Assembly (NCBI GenBank): GCA_027310535.1
Contig: DAIDAQ010000069.1
Coordinates: 1-22,160 of the forward strand
Source: Candidatus Micrarchaeaceae archaeon
GTDB taxonomy: Archaea; Micrarchaeota; Micrarchaeia; Micrarchaeales; Micrarchaeaceae
Reading direction: 5' to 3'
DNA: 22,160 bases
Under the pieces are notes generated by a model, which was not told the origin of the DNA, did not search any database, and saw only the letters and a list, made by a program, of their open reading frames with translations. Position 1 is the first letter of the stretch, and every line of letters starts with the position of its first letter. Shown piece after piece: positions 1 through 7,733 of this stretch. The position numbers were made by a program, and so were the translations under genes.

Positions 1-702
1 AGGTACCTCCCGACGACAATCGGGGGTACGATGGACACCCCCCTGATCATCTCGACAAACCTTCTGCCTGAGGTGGTGGACGACGAGGTCTGGGAGATGG
101 AGGTTGTCAGCTCGCTCGGGAGGGAGTTTTATGACAGGACCTTCACAGCGTGTGCGCCGTGTGATGTCCAGGTAGAGCGCGTCGGCTCAAGGCTGAACAG
201 GCGTGAGATATACAGGGACATAATGTTCACCCATCCGTCCGGTCCTGGCGCCGTCGCATCATCGCCTTCGCAATGCACCTACGTCAAGCTGAAGACAATG
301 GCAGAGAAGATAGAGGTGCAGTTCAAGCTGATGGACAGGCTCGGTCCGGTAGACAAGGCCGACACGGCGAGGAAGCTGATTCTCAGCCACTTCATCCCTG
401 ACCTGATAGGCAATCTGCACTCCTTCTCAAGGCAGACCTTCCGCTGCATAGAGTGCAACGCTAAGTACAGCCGCGTTCCGATAACTGGGAAATGCAGGCG
501 GTGCGGCGGCAAGCTCGTGCTTACGATCCACAGGGGGGGCATAGTGAAGTACCTCGACACTGCTATAGGCCTTGCGGAAAGGTACGACCTCGAGTCCTAC
601 ATAAGGCAGAGGCTCGCCCTCATAAAAGAGGAGATCACCAACCTCTTCGCACCCGAGAACCGCCTGCCTGAGAGGCAGTTCGATCTGACGAAGTACATGT
701 GA
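1..702 (+). CDS. polC: DNA polymerase D large subunit DP2, C-terminal part (5' end outside window)
   Basis: This is the C-terminal part of the catalytic large subunit of archaeal family D DNA polymerase, which replicates DNA with the small exonuclease subunit DP1 and PCNA. The frame is open from base 1, so the gene begins upstream. The first in-frame ATG at 31 is internal, within the DP2-type string GGTMDTPLI. Visible features are the conserved block around SSLGREFYDRT, then a zinc-binding module with two CxxC pairs (CIEC and CRRC, about 450-510), and a helical tail ending in DLTKYM. The catalytic aspartates of DP2 lie outside the window. PolD is absent from bacteria and from most Crenarchaeota, so this gene is the main taxonomic marker here. 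The assignment is confident; symbol usage varies (polC, polD2, dp2). Confidence 0.95.
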   Translation, partial: RYLPTTIGGTMDTPLIISTNLLPEVVDDEVWEMEVVSSLGREFYDRTFTACAPCDVQVERVGSRLNRREIYRDIMFTHPSGPGAVASSPSQCTYVKLKTMAEKIEVQFKLMDRLGPVDKADTARKLILSHFIPDLIGNLHSFSRQTFRCIECNAKYSRVPITGKCRRCGGKLVLTIHRGGIVKYLDTAIGLAERYDLESYIRQRLALIKEEITNLFAPENRLPERQFDLTKYM

Positions 703-752
703 GGCTGCTGCAGCGCTTCCAACAACCTTCCCGGCCGGGTCTGTACATAAGC

Positions 753-759
753 TTATAAA
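753..759 (+). promoter_or_regulatory. TATA box for the Yip1-like gene
   Basis: TTATAAA lies 30-36 bases before the ATG at 789. It places transcription start close to 781-785, giving an almost leaderless mRNA. This argues against the in-frame TTG at 768 as start. Confidence 0.6.
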
Positions 760-788
760 CCTTCTATTTGATTATCAGGCGTGGTAAA

Positions 789-1409
789 ATGGGATTCACC
801 GATAGAATCAGGAAGGCGGCTGATTTGCTTTTCCACCCTTCTGCTGACGCGAAGGGCAACTACAGCGTAAAGAAGTCGCTCAAGTTCTATTACACGTCTG
901 CCATAGTAGGTACTGTAATCACGCTCGCGCTGCTGGGCATTTTCTCTCTGCTTAACATAGGCACCGCGGCATTTGGCTCGGTCTCGCTTGGCGGCGGCAT
1001 CGGGCGCTCGATGGTGCTTGAGGCAGTTGTGCTTTTGGTCCTCACGCCAGCGTTCTTCTTCGTGACCTCTGCCTTGCTGCAGCTGGTGGGGAGGATCTTC
1101 CTCAAGGCATGGAAGGGGAACTGGCAGAAGACATTCGCCGCGGTTGCCGCTGCTGAGACCCCGCTCGCGCTCTTCTGGTGGCTCAGCGCATTGCCTGTTG
1201 CAGGGATATTCTTTGAGGTCCTGCTCGGCATATGGTCTATAATTGTGCTGATAATAGCCCTCTCTGTCCAGCAGGGAACGTCAAGGCTGCGCTCGCTCGC
1301 GGTGCTGCTGGTCAGCTATATCGTTATCATCGCAATAGTCTTTGCGGTTGTCTTCGCGGCATATGGGCTTGGATTGTTCAATTCCGCCCTTGCTCCATCC
1401 CTTGTCTGA
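789..1409 (+). CDS. Yip1-family-like integral membrane protein
   Basis: A 206-residue polytopic membrane protein. A short amphipathic N-terminus (MGFTDRIRKA) is followed by about five hydrophobic segments near residues 36-58, 76-100, 113-134, 136-160 and 168-193. The layout resembles archaeal proteins of the Yip1/DUF1282 type, where a soluble tail precedes a five-helix bundle and a conserved proline follows the middle helices (here AAAETPLALF). No catalytic motif is seen. ATG 789 is chosen over TTG 768 because the TATA box at 753-759 fits a start just downstream of 780 and GGTAAA directly precedes the ATG. It is followed 10 bases later by a membrane lipid-enzyme-like gene, so the two are probably cotranscribed. 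The family call rests on topology and general resemblance and is moderate. Confidence 0.6.
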   Translation: MGFTDRIRKAADLLFHPSADAKGNYSVKKSLKFYYTSAIVGTVITLALLGIFSLLNIGTAAFGSVSLGGGIGRSMVLEAVVLLVLTPAFFFVTSALLQLVGRIFLKAWKGNWQKTFAAVAAAETPLALFWWLSALPVAGIFFEVLLGIWSIIVLIIALSVQQGTSRLRSLAVLLVSYIVIIAIVFAVVFAAYGLGLFNSALAPSLV

Positions 1410-1419
1410 TGGTAGTTGG

Positions 1420-2055
1420 ATGAGGGCAGCTGACGCAGCGACGATACTGCGCATGCTCCTGGTCGCTGCAGTTGCCTACATGGTCCTGGCAAGGTACAAT
1501 GCCTGGATAGCGCTCCTTCTGTTCGTAGTGGCTGTTGCGCTCGATGCGGTGGACGGTTTCCTGGCTGCTTGGCAGGCGAGCGGGTACAGGCTCTCTGTTG
1601 CGGTCTATGCGAGGGCGGCGCTCCTCAAGGACAGAATAGCTGCCAGCAAGGCCGCTAAATACAAGCGGGCCTCAGCGGCCAGGGCGCCGTTCGGCCCCAG
1701 GATGGACATTGCGGGGGACAGGTTCGTTGAGTATGCGATGTGGATAGTCTTCGCACTGGTTGGGATAGTCCCGCTATTCATCGTGCTTGCCGTTGTGTTT
1801 GTGCACTCGATAGCCGATGCTCTGATGGGTGTCAGGGGCACGTCGTCGCGCATGCGGACGAGACTCGCGAGGGCTGTTTACTCGTCGAATGCGAGCAGGG
1901 CGCTGATCAACCTGCTGAAGGTCGCGGCATTCGGCTACCTGATAGTGATGTATGTCGGCTCCTATCCTGCAATCTACGGGGCTGTGTTGGTATACTCCCT
2001 CTTCGCCTTTGTAATGCTCCGCGGTTTCGTGGAGATATACGAATCCATGAAGTGA
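1420..2055 (+). CDS. Divergent CDP-alcohol phosphatidyltransferase-like membrane protein
   Basis: A 211-residue membrane protein carrying the aspartate scaffold of CDP-alcohol phosphatidyltransferases, which join a CDP-activated lipid to a polar alcohol in phospholipid synthesis. Visible are D42-A-V-D45-G46 and then G92-x3-D96-x3-D100. Two things are unusual. The canonical DGxxAR reads DGFLAA, so the arginine is missing. The two halves of the motif, normally separated by about eight residues, are about 40 apart, and the insert is rich in Lys, Arg and Ala. Hydrophobic segments lie near residues 8-24, 28-44, 104-137 and 165-205. ATG 1420 is chosen because the upstream extension to 1342 overlaps the previous gene and GGTAG sits 5 bases before the ATG. 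It may have altered specificity or be inactive. Confidence 0.6.
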   Translation: MRAADAATILRMLLVAAVAYMVLARYNAWIALLLFVVAVALDAVDGFLAAWQASGYRLSVAVYARAALLKDRIAASKAAKYKRASAARAPFGPRMDIAGDRFVEYAMWIVFALVGIVPLFIVLAVVFVHSIADALMGVRGTSSRMRTRLARAVYSSNASRALINLLKVAAFGYLIVMYVGSYPAIYGAVLVYSLFAFVMLRGFVEIYESMK

Positions 2056-2065
2056 CCTTGCCCCA

Positions 2066-2075
2066 AGTATTTATT
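2066..2075 (+). promoter_or_regulatory. TATA-like promoter of the lhr operon
   Basis: AGTATTTATT lies 31-40 bases before the lhr ATG at 2106. This fits a short leader that includes GGTAGA immediately before the start codon. Confidence 0.5.
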
Positions 2076-2105
2076 CTTTAGCTACCCATCCTGTAAGTTG
2101 GTAGA

Positions 2106-4730
2106 ATGATAGAGCATCTAGAGAAGCCTTTCAGCGATCAGGAGAGCCTTAATGTCCTGAACAGGTACGTCAGGGGATGGTTCACAACCAACTTCAGGGA
2201 GCTTACCCCCCCACAGAGATTTGCGTTCAAGCTAATAAGCAGCCGTCAGGATACGCTCATAACCGCGCCAACAGGTTCAGGGAAGACAATGTCAGGCTTC
2301 CTCTCTATAATAAGCAGGCTCTTCGACTACTCTTTGGAGGGGAAGCTGGAGGGAAAGGTATACTGCATATATATCTCACCACTCAGATCGCTCAACAACG
2401 ACATATACCGTAACCTAACAAGGCCATTAAATGAGGTATATGACGCAATAGTGAAGGAGCTCGGAATCGATGTAATAAAGAGAAACATCCAGAAGGTAAG
2501 CATAGGTGTGAGAACTGGGGATACAACCCAACAGGAGAGAAGAAAGCAGCTCCTCCACCCACCTAACATACTTGTCACTACACCGGAAAGCCTTGCCATA
2601 ATGATAAACTCAAAGAAGTTCGCCGAGCATCTCAAGGGACTTGAGTTCATAATAATAGACGAACTGCACGAGCTCGCAGGCAACAAGCGTGGCGTTCACC
2701 TCTCGCTCAGCGTTGAGCGGCTCTGTGAAATGGTAAGCAATAACGTTACCAGGATAGGGCTCGGAGCGACGCTCTCCCCGCTTGACGAGGCAGCAAGGTT
2801 CCTGGTCGGCAACCGTAATGGGAAAGAGAATGGCTGCAAGATAGTTGATGCATCATGGCAAAAGGGGTTTGTGGCTCAGACTATTAGTCCTGTAAAAGAC
2901 CTGATTTACACTGAAAACGAAGCAATAGAGGATTCGCTCTACAAGGTCCTCGATGGCGCAATACAGAAAAACCGCACGACGCTGATCTTTACAAATACCA
3001 GGAGCGGGACAGAGCGCGTAATCTTCAACCTGAAGAAGCGTTTCAAGTACGGCGAAGAGATAGCGGCGCACCACAGCTCGCTCTCCAGGGAGTCGAGGAT
3101 GGAGGTTGAGGAGTTGCTGAAGAAGGGGTCGCTCAAGTGCGCCGTTACGTCTACAAGTCTAGAGTTGGGGGTTGACATAGGAACAATCGATGAGGTGATA
3201 CAGCTCGGCTCACCAAAGAGCGTGACGCGCGCCCTGCAGCGGATAGGCAGGGCTGGGCACTCATACAAGGAGCTTGCAAAGGGGCTTGTTGTTGGGCTGG
3301 ACAGGGATGACCTTGTAGAATGTTCAGTGATGCTCGATGCAGCGAAGAAAAGGCACCTTGATTCCTTCTCTGTCCCTAGGAACGCGCTTGACGTTCTCGC
3401 ACAGCATATAATAGGTATGTCACTGAGCCAGAAGTGGAATGTCGACGACGCATACAACCTAGTGAGGCGGGCATACCCCTATTCAACTCTGGACAGGCAC
3501 GACTTCAACGCACTGATTGAATACCTCGCTGGCAACTACGTAGGCCTCGAGAGCAGGAGGGTATACGGTAAGATCTGGTATGACGAAAAGGAGAAGATGT
3601 TCGGCAAGCGCGGCGCGCTTGCGCAGGTGATCTACATGCTCAACCTTGGTACAATACCTGACGAGGTAGCTGTTGCCGTCTTTTCAGGCAAGAAATGGGT
3701 TGGCAACATAGAGGAGGAGTTCCTCATCAGGCTGAAGCCTGGCGATATCTTTACCTTGGGCGGCAAACTCTATAAGTTTGAATATGCTAAGGGTATGAAG
3801 TGCCATGTGAGCGAAGCTCATGCAACTGAACCTACAATCCCACCATGGTACTCAGAGCAACTGCCGCTAAGCTATGAACTCGCCATTGAAATAGGTAAGT
3901 TCAGGGATAGGTTTGCGTCAGCGCTTTCAAAGAAGGGAAAAGGAAAGGAAGCAGAGGTTGACGCGCTGCTCTCCGGTATGCCGATTGATCCGAATGCTAG
4001 GGTGGCAATACTGGATTACTTCAATGAGCAGCTTGCGTATGCGAAGGTCGTTCCAAACGACAGGTTCATCCTGGTTGAGCAGACGCACGATTTTGAAAAG
4101 GGCACCACCTTGATAGTATTCCATGCCCTCTACGGGAGGAGGGTAAATGATACCCTTTCGCGTGCCTTTGCCATCGAGATAGGAGAGATGCTGGACATCG
4201 ATGTAGGTATGATGGTGAGCGACAACGGCTTTGTGTTTGACATAGGTGGGAAAGTATTTACAAGGCAGCAGTTAGTCTCTGCTGTGAATGACCTGGCATC
4301 TGCAAACATCACAAACATGCTGAAGCAGAACATCAGGAAGACAGAGATGATGAAACGCAGGTTCAGGCACGTAGCCGCAAGGGGCTTCATGATACTGCGG
4401 AATTACAAGGGTTACAAGAAGAGCGTCGGCAAGCAGCAGCTCAACTCCCAGATACTGCTCAAGGCTGTAGAGGAGATGGACCAAAACTTTCCGATACTGA
4501 AGGAAACCTACAGGGAGATCCTCAACGACCTGATGGACCTGCCAAGGGCGCAGGATGTACTCTCGAAGATGAGAAGGAAAGAGATTGACTACCTACTCAT
4601 AAATACTGACGTGCCATCTCCATTTTCACACAAGATGATAGCGTTCGGTCATGCTGATGTGGTAATGATGAAGAGCAGGCACATGTACCTGCAGAGGCTT
4701 CACAAGTCAGTCATGAAGCAGATAAGCTGA
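2106..4730 (+). CDS. lhr: Lhr-type superfamily 2 ATP-dependent helicase
   Basis: An 874-residue DExH helicase of the archaeal Lhr family, enzymes that translocate 3' to 5' on DNA and remodel forks and RNA:DNA hybrids in repair. Motifs seen in order are PPQRFAF (Q-like) near 35-41, Walker A APTGSGKT at 54-61, SPLRSLNND (Ia) near 91-99, DELH (motif II) at 185-188, GATLS (III) at 220-224, LIFTNTRS (IV) near 293-300, TSTSLELGVDIG (V) near 348-359 and QRIGRAGHS (VI) at 378-386. About 490 residues follow, matching the winged-helix and Lhr-specific C-terminal region. Length is normal for the Lhr core family. The next gene, a metallophosphoesterase, starts four bases after the stop, and such a phosphoesterase is a recurrent Lhr partner. 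Base composition looks somewhat more AT-rich than the preceding genes. Confidence 0.93.
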   Translation: MIEHLEKPFSDQESLNVLNRYVRGWFTTNFRELTPPQRFAFKLISSRQDTLITAPTGSGKTMSGFLSIISRLFDYSLEGKLEGKVYCIYISPLRSLNNDIYRNLTRPLNEVYDAIVKELGIDVIKRNIQKVSIGVRTGDTTQQERRKQLLHPPNILVTTPESLAIMINSKKFAEHLKGLEFIIIDELHELAGNKRGVHLSLSVERLCEMVSNNVTRIGLGATLSPLDEAARFLVGNRNGKENGCKIVDASWQKGFVAQTISPVKDLIYTENEAIEDSLYKVLDGAIQKNRTTLIFTNTRSGTERVIFNLKKRFKYGEEIAAHHSSLSRESRMEVEELLKKGSLKCAVTSTSLELGVDIGTIDEVIQLGSPKSVTRALQRIGRAGHSYKELAKGLVVGLDRDDLVECSVMLDAAKKRHLDSFSVPRNALDVLAQHIIGMSLSQKWNVDDAYNLVRRAYPYSTLDRHDFNALIEYLAGNYVGLESRRVYGKIWYDEKEKMFGKRGALAQVIYMLNLGTIPDEVAVAVFSGKKWVGNIEEEFLIRLKPGDIFTLGGKLYKFEYAKGMKCHVSEAHATEPTIPPWYSEQLPLSYELAIEIGKFRDRFASALSKKGKGKEAEVDALLSGMPIDPNARVAILDYFNEQLAYAKVVPNDRFILVEQTHDFEKGTTLIVFHALYGRRVNDTLSRAFAIEIGEMLDIDVGMMVSDNGFVFDIGGKVFTRQQLVSAVNDLASANITNMLKQNIRKTEMMKRRFRHVAARGFMILRNYKGYKKSVGKQQLNSQILLKAVEEMDQNFPILKETYREILNDLMDLPRAQDVLSKMRRKEIDYLLINTDVPSPFSHKMIAFGHADVVMMKSRHMYLQRLHKSVMKQIS

Positions 4731-4734
4731 TAAT

Positions 4735-5475
4735 ATGTTGCTTACTAATGAGGTTGAATTGATCGAAGGCGAACCAATTGCCTATATAAAGCCGATCAAA
4801 TCCCTTGTTTTGGCAGACCTGCATCTTGGTTACGAGGGAATAATGGCAAAACAGGGAGTACTCTTGCCGCAAGTTAACCTGAAGTCCATGCTGCTGTCAA
4901 TAGGTAGGGCGTGCAGTGGAAGGGATGTATCGACGATAATCGTGGATGGGGACATAAAAAATGCGTTCACAACCGTTGAAACTGCGGAATTCAACGAGCT
5001 TTACGACTTTGCAAACCACGTCAGGGGTATTGGGGCAAAGCTCGTGCTGATAAAAGGCAACCATGACAACTTTGTCGAGCGTTATAAAGGGCCGCTTGGT
5101 CTTGAGGTTTACAGGCAAGAGACAAAAATAGGGGATTTTGATTTCTTCCATGGGGAGGAGCTTCCGTCTTCTAAAGGGTTCTTAGTCATGGGGCATGAGC
5201 ACCCTGCAATAGGTGTCTATGATGATACTGGTAGGCTCGAGAGGCTCAAATGCTTCCTGTTCGGCAGCTACAAAGGAAGCAAGCTCCTCGTGATGCCCTC
5301 TGCGAGCTACTTCTCCAGCGGGACAGCGGTAAACATCGAGCCGAAGAGCGCCCTCCTTGCCCCGGTTTTTAAGCAGATCGACGTGGACGAGATGAGGGCC
5401 GTTGCTGTCGGCTACGGCTCCACGCTTGACTTCGGCACCGTTGGGGGGTTGAGGAAGCTGGCAATTGCGCGCTGA
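4735..5475 (+). CDS. Calcineurin-like metallophosphoesterase (COG1407/MJ0037-like), Lhr-associated
   Basis: A 246-residue binuclear-metal phosphoesterase. Metal-binding motifs are D28-L-H30 in LADLHLG, G-D73 in DGDIKN, GNHDN at 108-112, H139-G and GHEHP at 153-157, all in canonical order. Family members of the ICC/MJ0037 type act on phosphodiester or nucleic-acid substrates; the substrate here is unknown. The motif usually read GDxKH has Asn in place of His (GDIKN), a small deviation near the active site. The gene starts four bases after the lhr stop, so the two are surely cotranscribed and probably translationally coupled. Members of this phosphoesterase group are linked to Lhr or to RPA genes in other genomes, which supports a DNA-repair role by association. 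Two hairpins follow at 5492-5509 and 5536-5553. Confidence 0.85.
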   Translation: MLLTNEVELIEGEPIAYIKPIKSLVLADLHLGYEGIMAKQGVLLPQVNLKSMLLSIGRACSGRDVSTIIVDGDIKNAFTTVETAEFNELYDFANHVRGIGAKLVLIKGNHDNFVERYKGPLGLEVYRQETKIGDFDFFHGEELPSSKGFLVMGHEHPAIGVYDDTGRLERLKCFLFGSYKGSKLLVMPSASYFSSGTAVNIEPKSALLAPVFKQIDVDEMRAVAVGYGSTLDFGTVGGLRKLAIAR

Positions 5476-5491
5476 CATAGAAACGCATGCG

Positions 5492-5553
5492 CGGGCGCCT
5501 TCGCGCCCGGTGAGTGAAGTGGATTGGGCAATTGTGGCGCAAAACGCCTTTTT
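5492..5553 (+). terminator. Possible terminator hairpins after the lhr-phosphoesterase operon
   Basis: A 7-bp GC-rich stem (5492-5498 with 5503-5509) closes on a CTTC tetraloop 17 bases after the stop. A second short stem GGCG/CGCC (5536-5539 with 5545-5548) is followed by five T. The second is the more terminator-like. Archaeal termination depends mainly on the T-run, so the stems are only suggestive. Confidence 0.4.
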
Positions 5554-5643
5554 GGGTCCGGGACTCTGACTCGGGTAACACCTTGCTTTGCAATGGGCGC
5601 TGCTTTTGCTCTCTCGTGCGCAGGCTTTCTGTAGGCGAAGCAT

Positions 5644-5661
5644 GTTTGACATCTGTCAAAC
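5644..5661. promoter_or_regulatory. Palindromic operator candidate upstream of the 5720 gene
   Basis: GTTTGACA and TGTCAAAC form a perfect 8-bp inverted repeat separated by two bases. It ends about 10 bases before the BRE/TATA element. That spacing is typical for dimeric helix-turn-helix regulators in archaea, with activation favoured when the site sits just upstream of BRE. No regulator gene is visible nearby. Confidence 0.5.
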
Positions 5662-5671
5662 CCCTCCCTAA

Positions 5672-5680
5672 CCTATAAAT
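5672..5680 (+). promoter_or_regulatory. TATA box of the 5720 surface-protein gene
   Basis: CCTATAAAT gives an expected transcription start near 5700. The short leader that follows contains AAGGAGGAAT and GGTGG, a stronger Shine-Dalgarno region than most genes in the window have. Confidence 0.65.
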
Positions 5681-5719
5681 ATCATAAAATGCGTTTAAAA
5701 AGGAGGAATAGGTGGAAAA

Positions 5720-5791
5720 ATGGCAAAGAGAAAAAACATAATCTACGGGGTTGGAATGGCAAAGATAAAAAACATAATCTACGGGGTTGGA
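5720..5791 (+). repeat. Tandem 36-base duplication spanning the start codon
   Basis: Units 5720-5755 and 5756-5791 differ at one base (AGA versus ATA at codon 4 of the unit). The duplication is in frame and begins exactly at the ATG, so the gene has two near-identical translation starts. The high identity suggests a recent event. Confidence 0.95.
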
Positions 5792-6673
5792 GTGGCAGCC
5801 GCGATCGCAGGTGGAACCTATCTTTACATGCATAACTATGGTAACCAAACTGCAACCGGCAATGTGGGTTTGCCTGACGGAAGGAGTGATATAGCGGCTG
5901 TGCAGAAGAAGCCAATGAAGGCGAAGGAGCACCAGAAAAAGGTGCAAACCGGTATAAACCCCCAAAAAGAGATTATGATGCTCAAGTCAAAGGTAAACGA
6001 CTTGCAAAACATCGTCGACAGCCTTGCACAGAGCGGCAGCGGAAAGGCAGCTGATGCTGTCCAAGCGCCAGCACCGGCTAGGGTGTATGTAAACGAGGTC
6101 GTGCCGAACACCTATCAGGTATTCGCCCCCTATGGAACCGTCTACACGCTCTATGCCACGCCTGCATTCGTAAACTTCTGGCTCGCGAACGAGTTCTTTG
6201 GGCTCGGCTTCGGGTTCACATGGGGGAGGTTCGGGTACGGCTGGTCGCCAGCAAACTACATCTATAGTCACAGGGAGGAATACTATGGGCACTGGGGTGA
6301 CTTCCAGCTGAACAATGGCAGGCGCTTCAACATCACGCCTCGCGATTACTATGGGAGCGTTGCCCCATTAACTGACGCCAGACCAAGGAATATCGGGGAC
6401 ACCCGTGGAGGCGGCGGTGGCAATCCGAATGTAGCGCCTGTGCGCCAAAGGGGCTCGGCCGGCCAGTTCAACATCCGCAGGGAGGGGGGGAACGGAAGCG
6501 CGGTAAGGAGCTACGTGCCTCAGGCGCAGCCTTCGCAGAGGATAAGGGGCAGCCCATCAGTGCAGCAGAATGGAGGGTTTTTGAGAAGGCCTGAACCGCA
6601 GAGCTTTGCGCCGCAGCCCCAGCGCTTCAATGTGCAGCCGCAGAGCCAGCCGATAGGGAGGAGCAGGCATTGA
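5720..6673 (+). CDS. Membrane-anchored, probably surface-exposed low-complexity protein with duplicated N-terminus
   Basis: A 317-residue protein I cannot assign to a family. Residues 1-12 and 13-24 are a tandem duplicate (MAKRKNIIYGVG, with Arg4 changed to Ile in the second copy). A single hydrophobic segment follows at about 19-38. A predicted coiled coil near 75-97 (heptads around KSKVNDLQNIVDSL) leads to a Tyr/Phe/Trp/Gly-rich domain at about 115-195, then a Gly-, Arg-, Gln- and Pro-rich tail to the end. This suggests an N-terminal anchor with the rest outside the cell, though a cytoplasmic location is not excluded. A strong TATA box, AGGAGG-type leader and adjacent palindrome point to high and regulated expression. 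Translation could begin at either ATG 5720 or the in-frame duplicate at 5756, but only the first has the strong Shine-Dalgarno at normal spacing. The gene ends three bases from the end of the convergent gene. Confidence 0.7.
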   Translation: MAKRKNIIYGVGMAKIKNIIYGVGVAAAIAGGTYLYMHNYGNQTATGNVGLPDGRSDIAAVQKKPMKAKEHQKKVQTGINPQKEIMMLKSKVNDLQNIVDSLAQSGSGKAADAVQAPAPARVYVNEVVPNTYQVFAPYGTVYTLYATPAFVNFWLANEFFGLGFGFTWGRFGYGWSPANYIYSHREEYYGHWGDFQLNNGRRFNITPRDYYGSVAPLTDARPRNIGDTRGGGGGNPNVAPVRQRGSAGQFNIRREGGNGSAVRSYVPQAQPSQRIRGSPSVQQNGGFLRRPEPQSFAPQPQRFNVQPQSQPIGRSRH

Positions 6674-6676
6674 TGA

Positions 6677-7516
6677 TCAGAGAGAGGCATGCTCCTCTAT
6701 TACTTTCCTGTTTGGTATCTTGGCTCCGCTCTTGACAATCGAGAAAGAGCCTATGACCACATTGCCACCCAGAAGCGTCCTAGCAGGGCCGCCGTCAATC
6801 CCAATCCTGCACTCGTCGCCCACCCTGCATTTGACCCCCATGCTCACCCTGCTGCCTATCTCTGAATGGAGCCCTATCTCGCAGCCGTCCTTTATCACGC
6901 TAGAGGCTCCCACCATTGCTCCTGTGTCAAGCCTGACGCCATTCCCTATCCTGGCGTAACTTCCGACTACTGCGCTGTTCCCGATGGTTGAGCGCGACCC
7001 AATCTCAGCCCCATCCTTTATCTCGGCCATCGCCCCCACCCTGCACCATCTGCCTATCTTTGCATTATTGCCAATGCTGGTGTTTAACGAGATGTTTGTC
7101 TTGTCTCCGATGGCAGAGCCGCTCGCCGCCCTCGCGCTATGAAAGATGCTGCACTCTTTTCCTACCACACAGGCGCTCCCGAGCTTGACGTAAGGGTAAA
7201 GGTGCGATCTTTCCCCTATTGCGCTCCCGTTGCCAACCTCGACCATGTACCCGAGCCTTGCACCGCTCTTCACACTTGCGCCTTCAAGCACGATCGCAGT
7301 CGGGTCCATGGAAACCCCGTTTGAGATTTTTGCGCTCTCTGCAGCAAATCCCCCTGCACCGCCCACCCTCTCAAGCCTGATCGGGTTGCCGTGATGCATA
7401 AGCACCGCCTTTTTGACCTCACTGCCAAGAGACTGTGCGCCGAAGACGTCCTGCACGACTGTCACATTTTCGCCGCCGCTGATTGTCTGCATTTTAACAC
7501 TACTGCAGTGATACAT
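6677..7516 (-). CDS. Left-handed parallel beta-helix (hexapeptide-repeat) protein
   Basis: A 279-residue protein. From about residue 60 to the end it is made almost wholly of imperfect hexapeptide repeats with a small or hydrophobic residue every sixth position (for example NGSAIGERS, GNNAKIGRWC, IGSRSTIGNSAVVG). This fold is shared by GlmU C-terminal domains, LpxA-type acyltransferases and gamma carbonic anhydrases. No nucleotidyltransferase domain precedes it, and I see no clear catalytic His in an acyltransferase context, so the enzymatic role, if any, is unknown. The first 55 residues form a separate non-repeat region. Start ATG 7516 lies 15 bases after the histone stop; an in-frame ATG at 7492 is an alternative. 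It is the last gene of the operon running leftward from 10949. Many Asn/Gly/Cys turns fit a rigid scaffold or sugar-modifying role. Confidence 0.75.
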   Translation of the reverse strand: MYHCSSVKMQTISGGENVTVVQDVFGAQSLGSEVKKAVLMHHGNPIRLERVGGAGGFAAESAKISNGVSMDPTAIVLEGASVKSGARLGYMVEVGNGSAIGERSHLYPYVKLGSACVVGKECSIFHSARAASGSAIGDKTNISLNTSIGNNAKIGRWCRVGAMAEIKDGAEIGSRSTIGNSAVVGSYARIGNGVRLDTGAMVGASSVIKDGCEIGLHSEIGSRVSMGVKCRVGDECRIGIDGGPARTLLGGNVVIGSFSIVKSGAKIPNRKVIEEHASL

Positions 7517-7531
7517 CTGTCTGCCACGCGT

Positions 7532-7729
7532 TCATACGATTGCGAGCTTCACGTCTGCCGCCTCCACTGTCTTTCTTTTTGCGTGTTTCGCGAGCTTGAC
7601 AGCCTTGTCCGCAATCTCGAATGCGCTCCTATCAAGGTGCCTCTTCAGCTCTTTCACCGCCTGGGTGCTTACCCTCTCTGCACCAGCATTCTTCAGCATC
7701 TTCCTAACCGTCGCTTCAGGAATGTACAA
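7532..7729 (-). CDS. Archaeal histone-fold protein
   Basis: A single-histone-fold DNA-packaging protein of about 65 residues. The sequence IPEATVRKMLKNAGAERVS matches helix 1 and loop 1 of archaeal histones, a long Lys/Ala-rich helix 2 follows, and KRKTVEAADVKLAIV matches loop 2 and helix 3. There is no ATG in frame near the start. TTG at 7727-7729 gives the usual length and alignment (M-Y-I-P-E), five bases after the Hel308 stop and with GTGA upstream. Longer TTG starts at 7741 and 7750 would overlap the Hel308 end and add Cys-rich residues not typical of the family. Binds DNA as a dimer and wraps it in multimers. Being encoded directly behind Hel308 is notable, since histones are usually monocistronic and strongly expressed. 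Confidence 0.9.
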   Translation of the reverse strand: MYIPEATVRKMLKNAGAERVSTQAVKELKRHLDRSAFEIADKAVKLAKHAKRKTVEAADVKLAIV

Positions 7730-7733
7730 ACAA

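Noticed and set aside
768..788. TTG start for the Yip1-like gene adding seven residues
   Set aside because: It lies before the transcription start predicted from the TATA box at 753-759.
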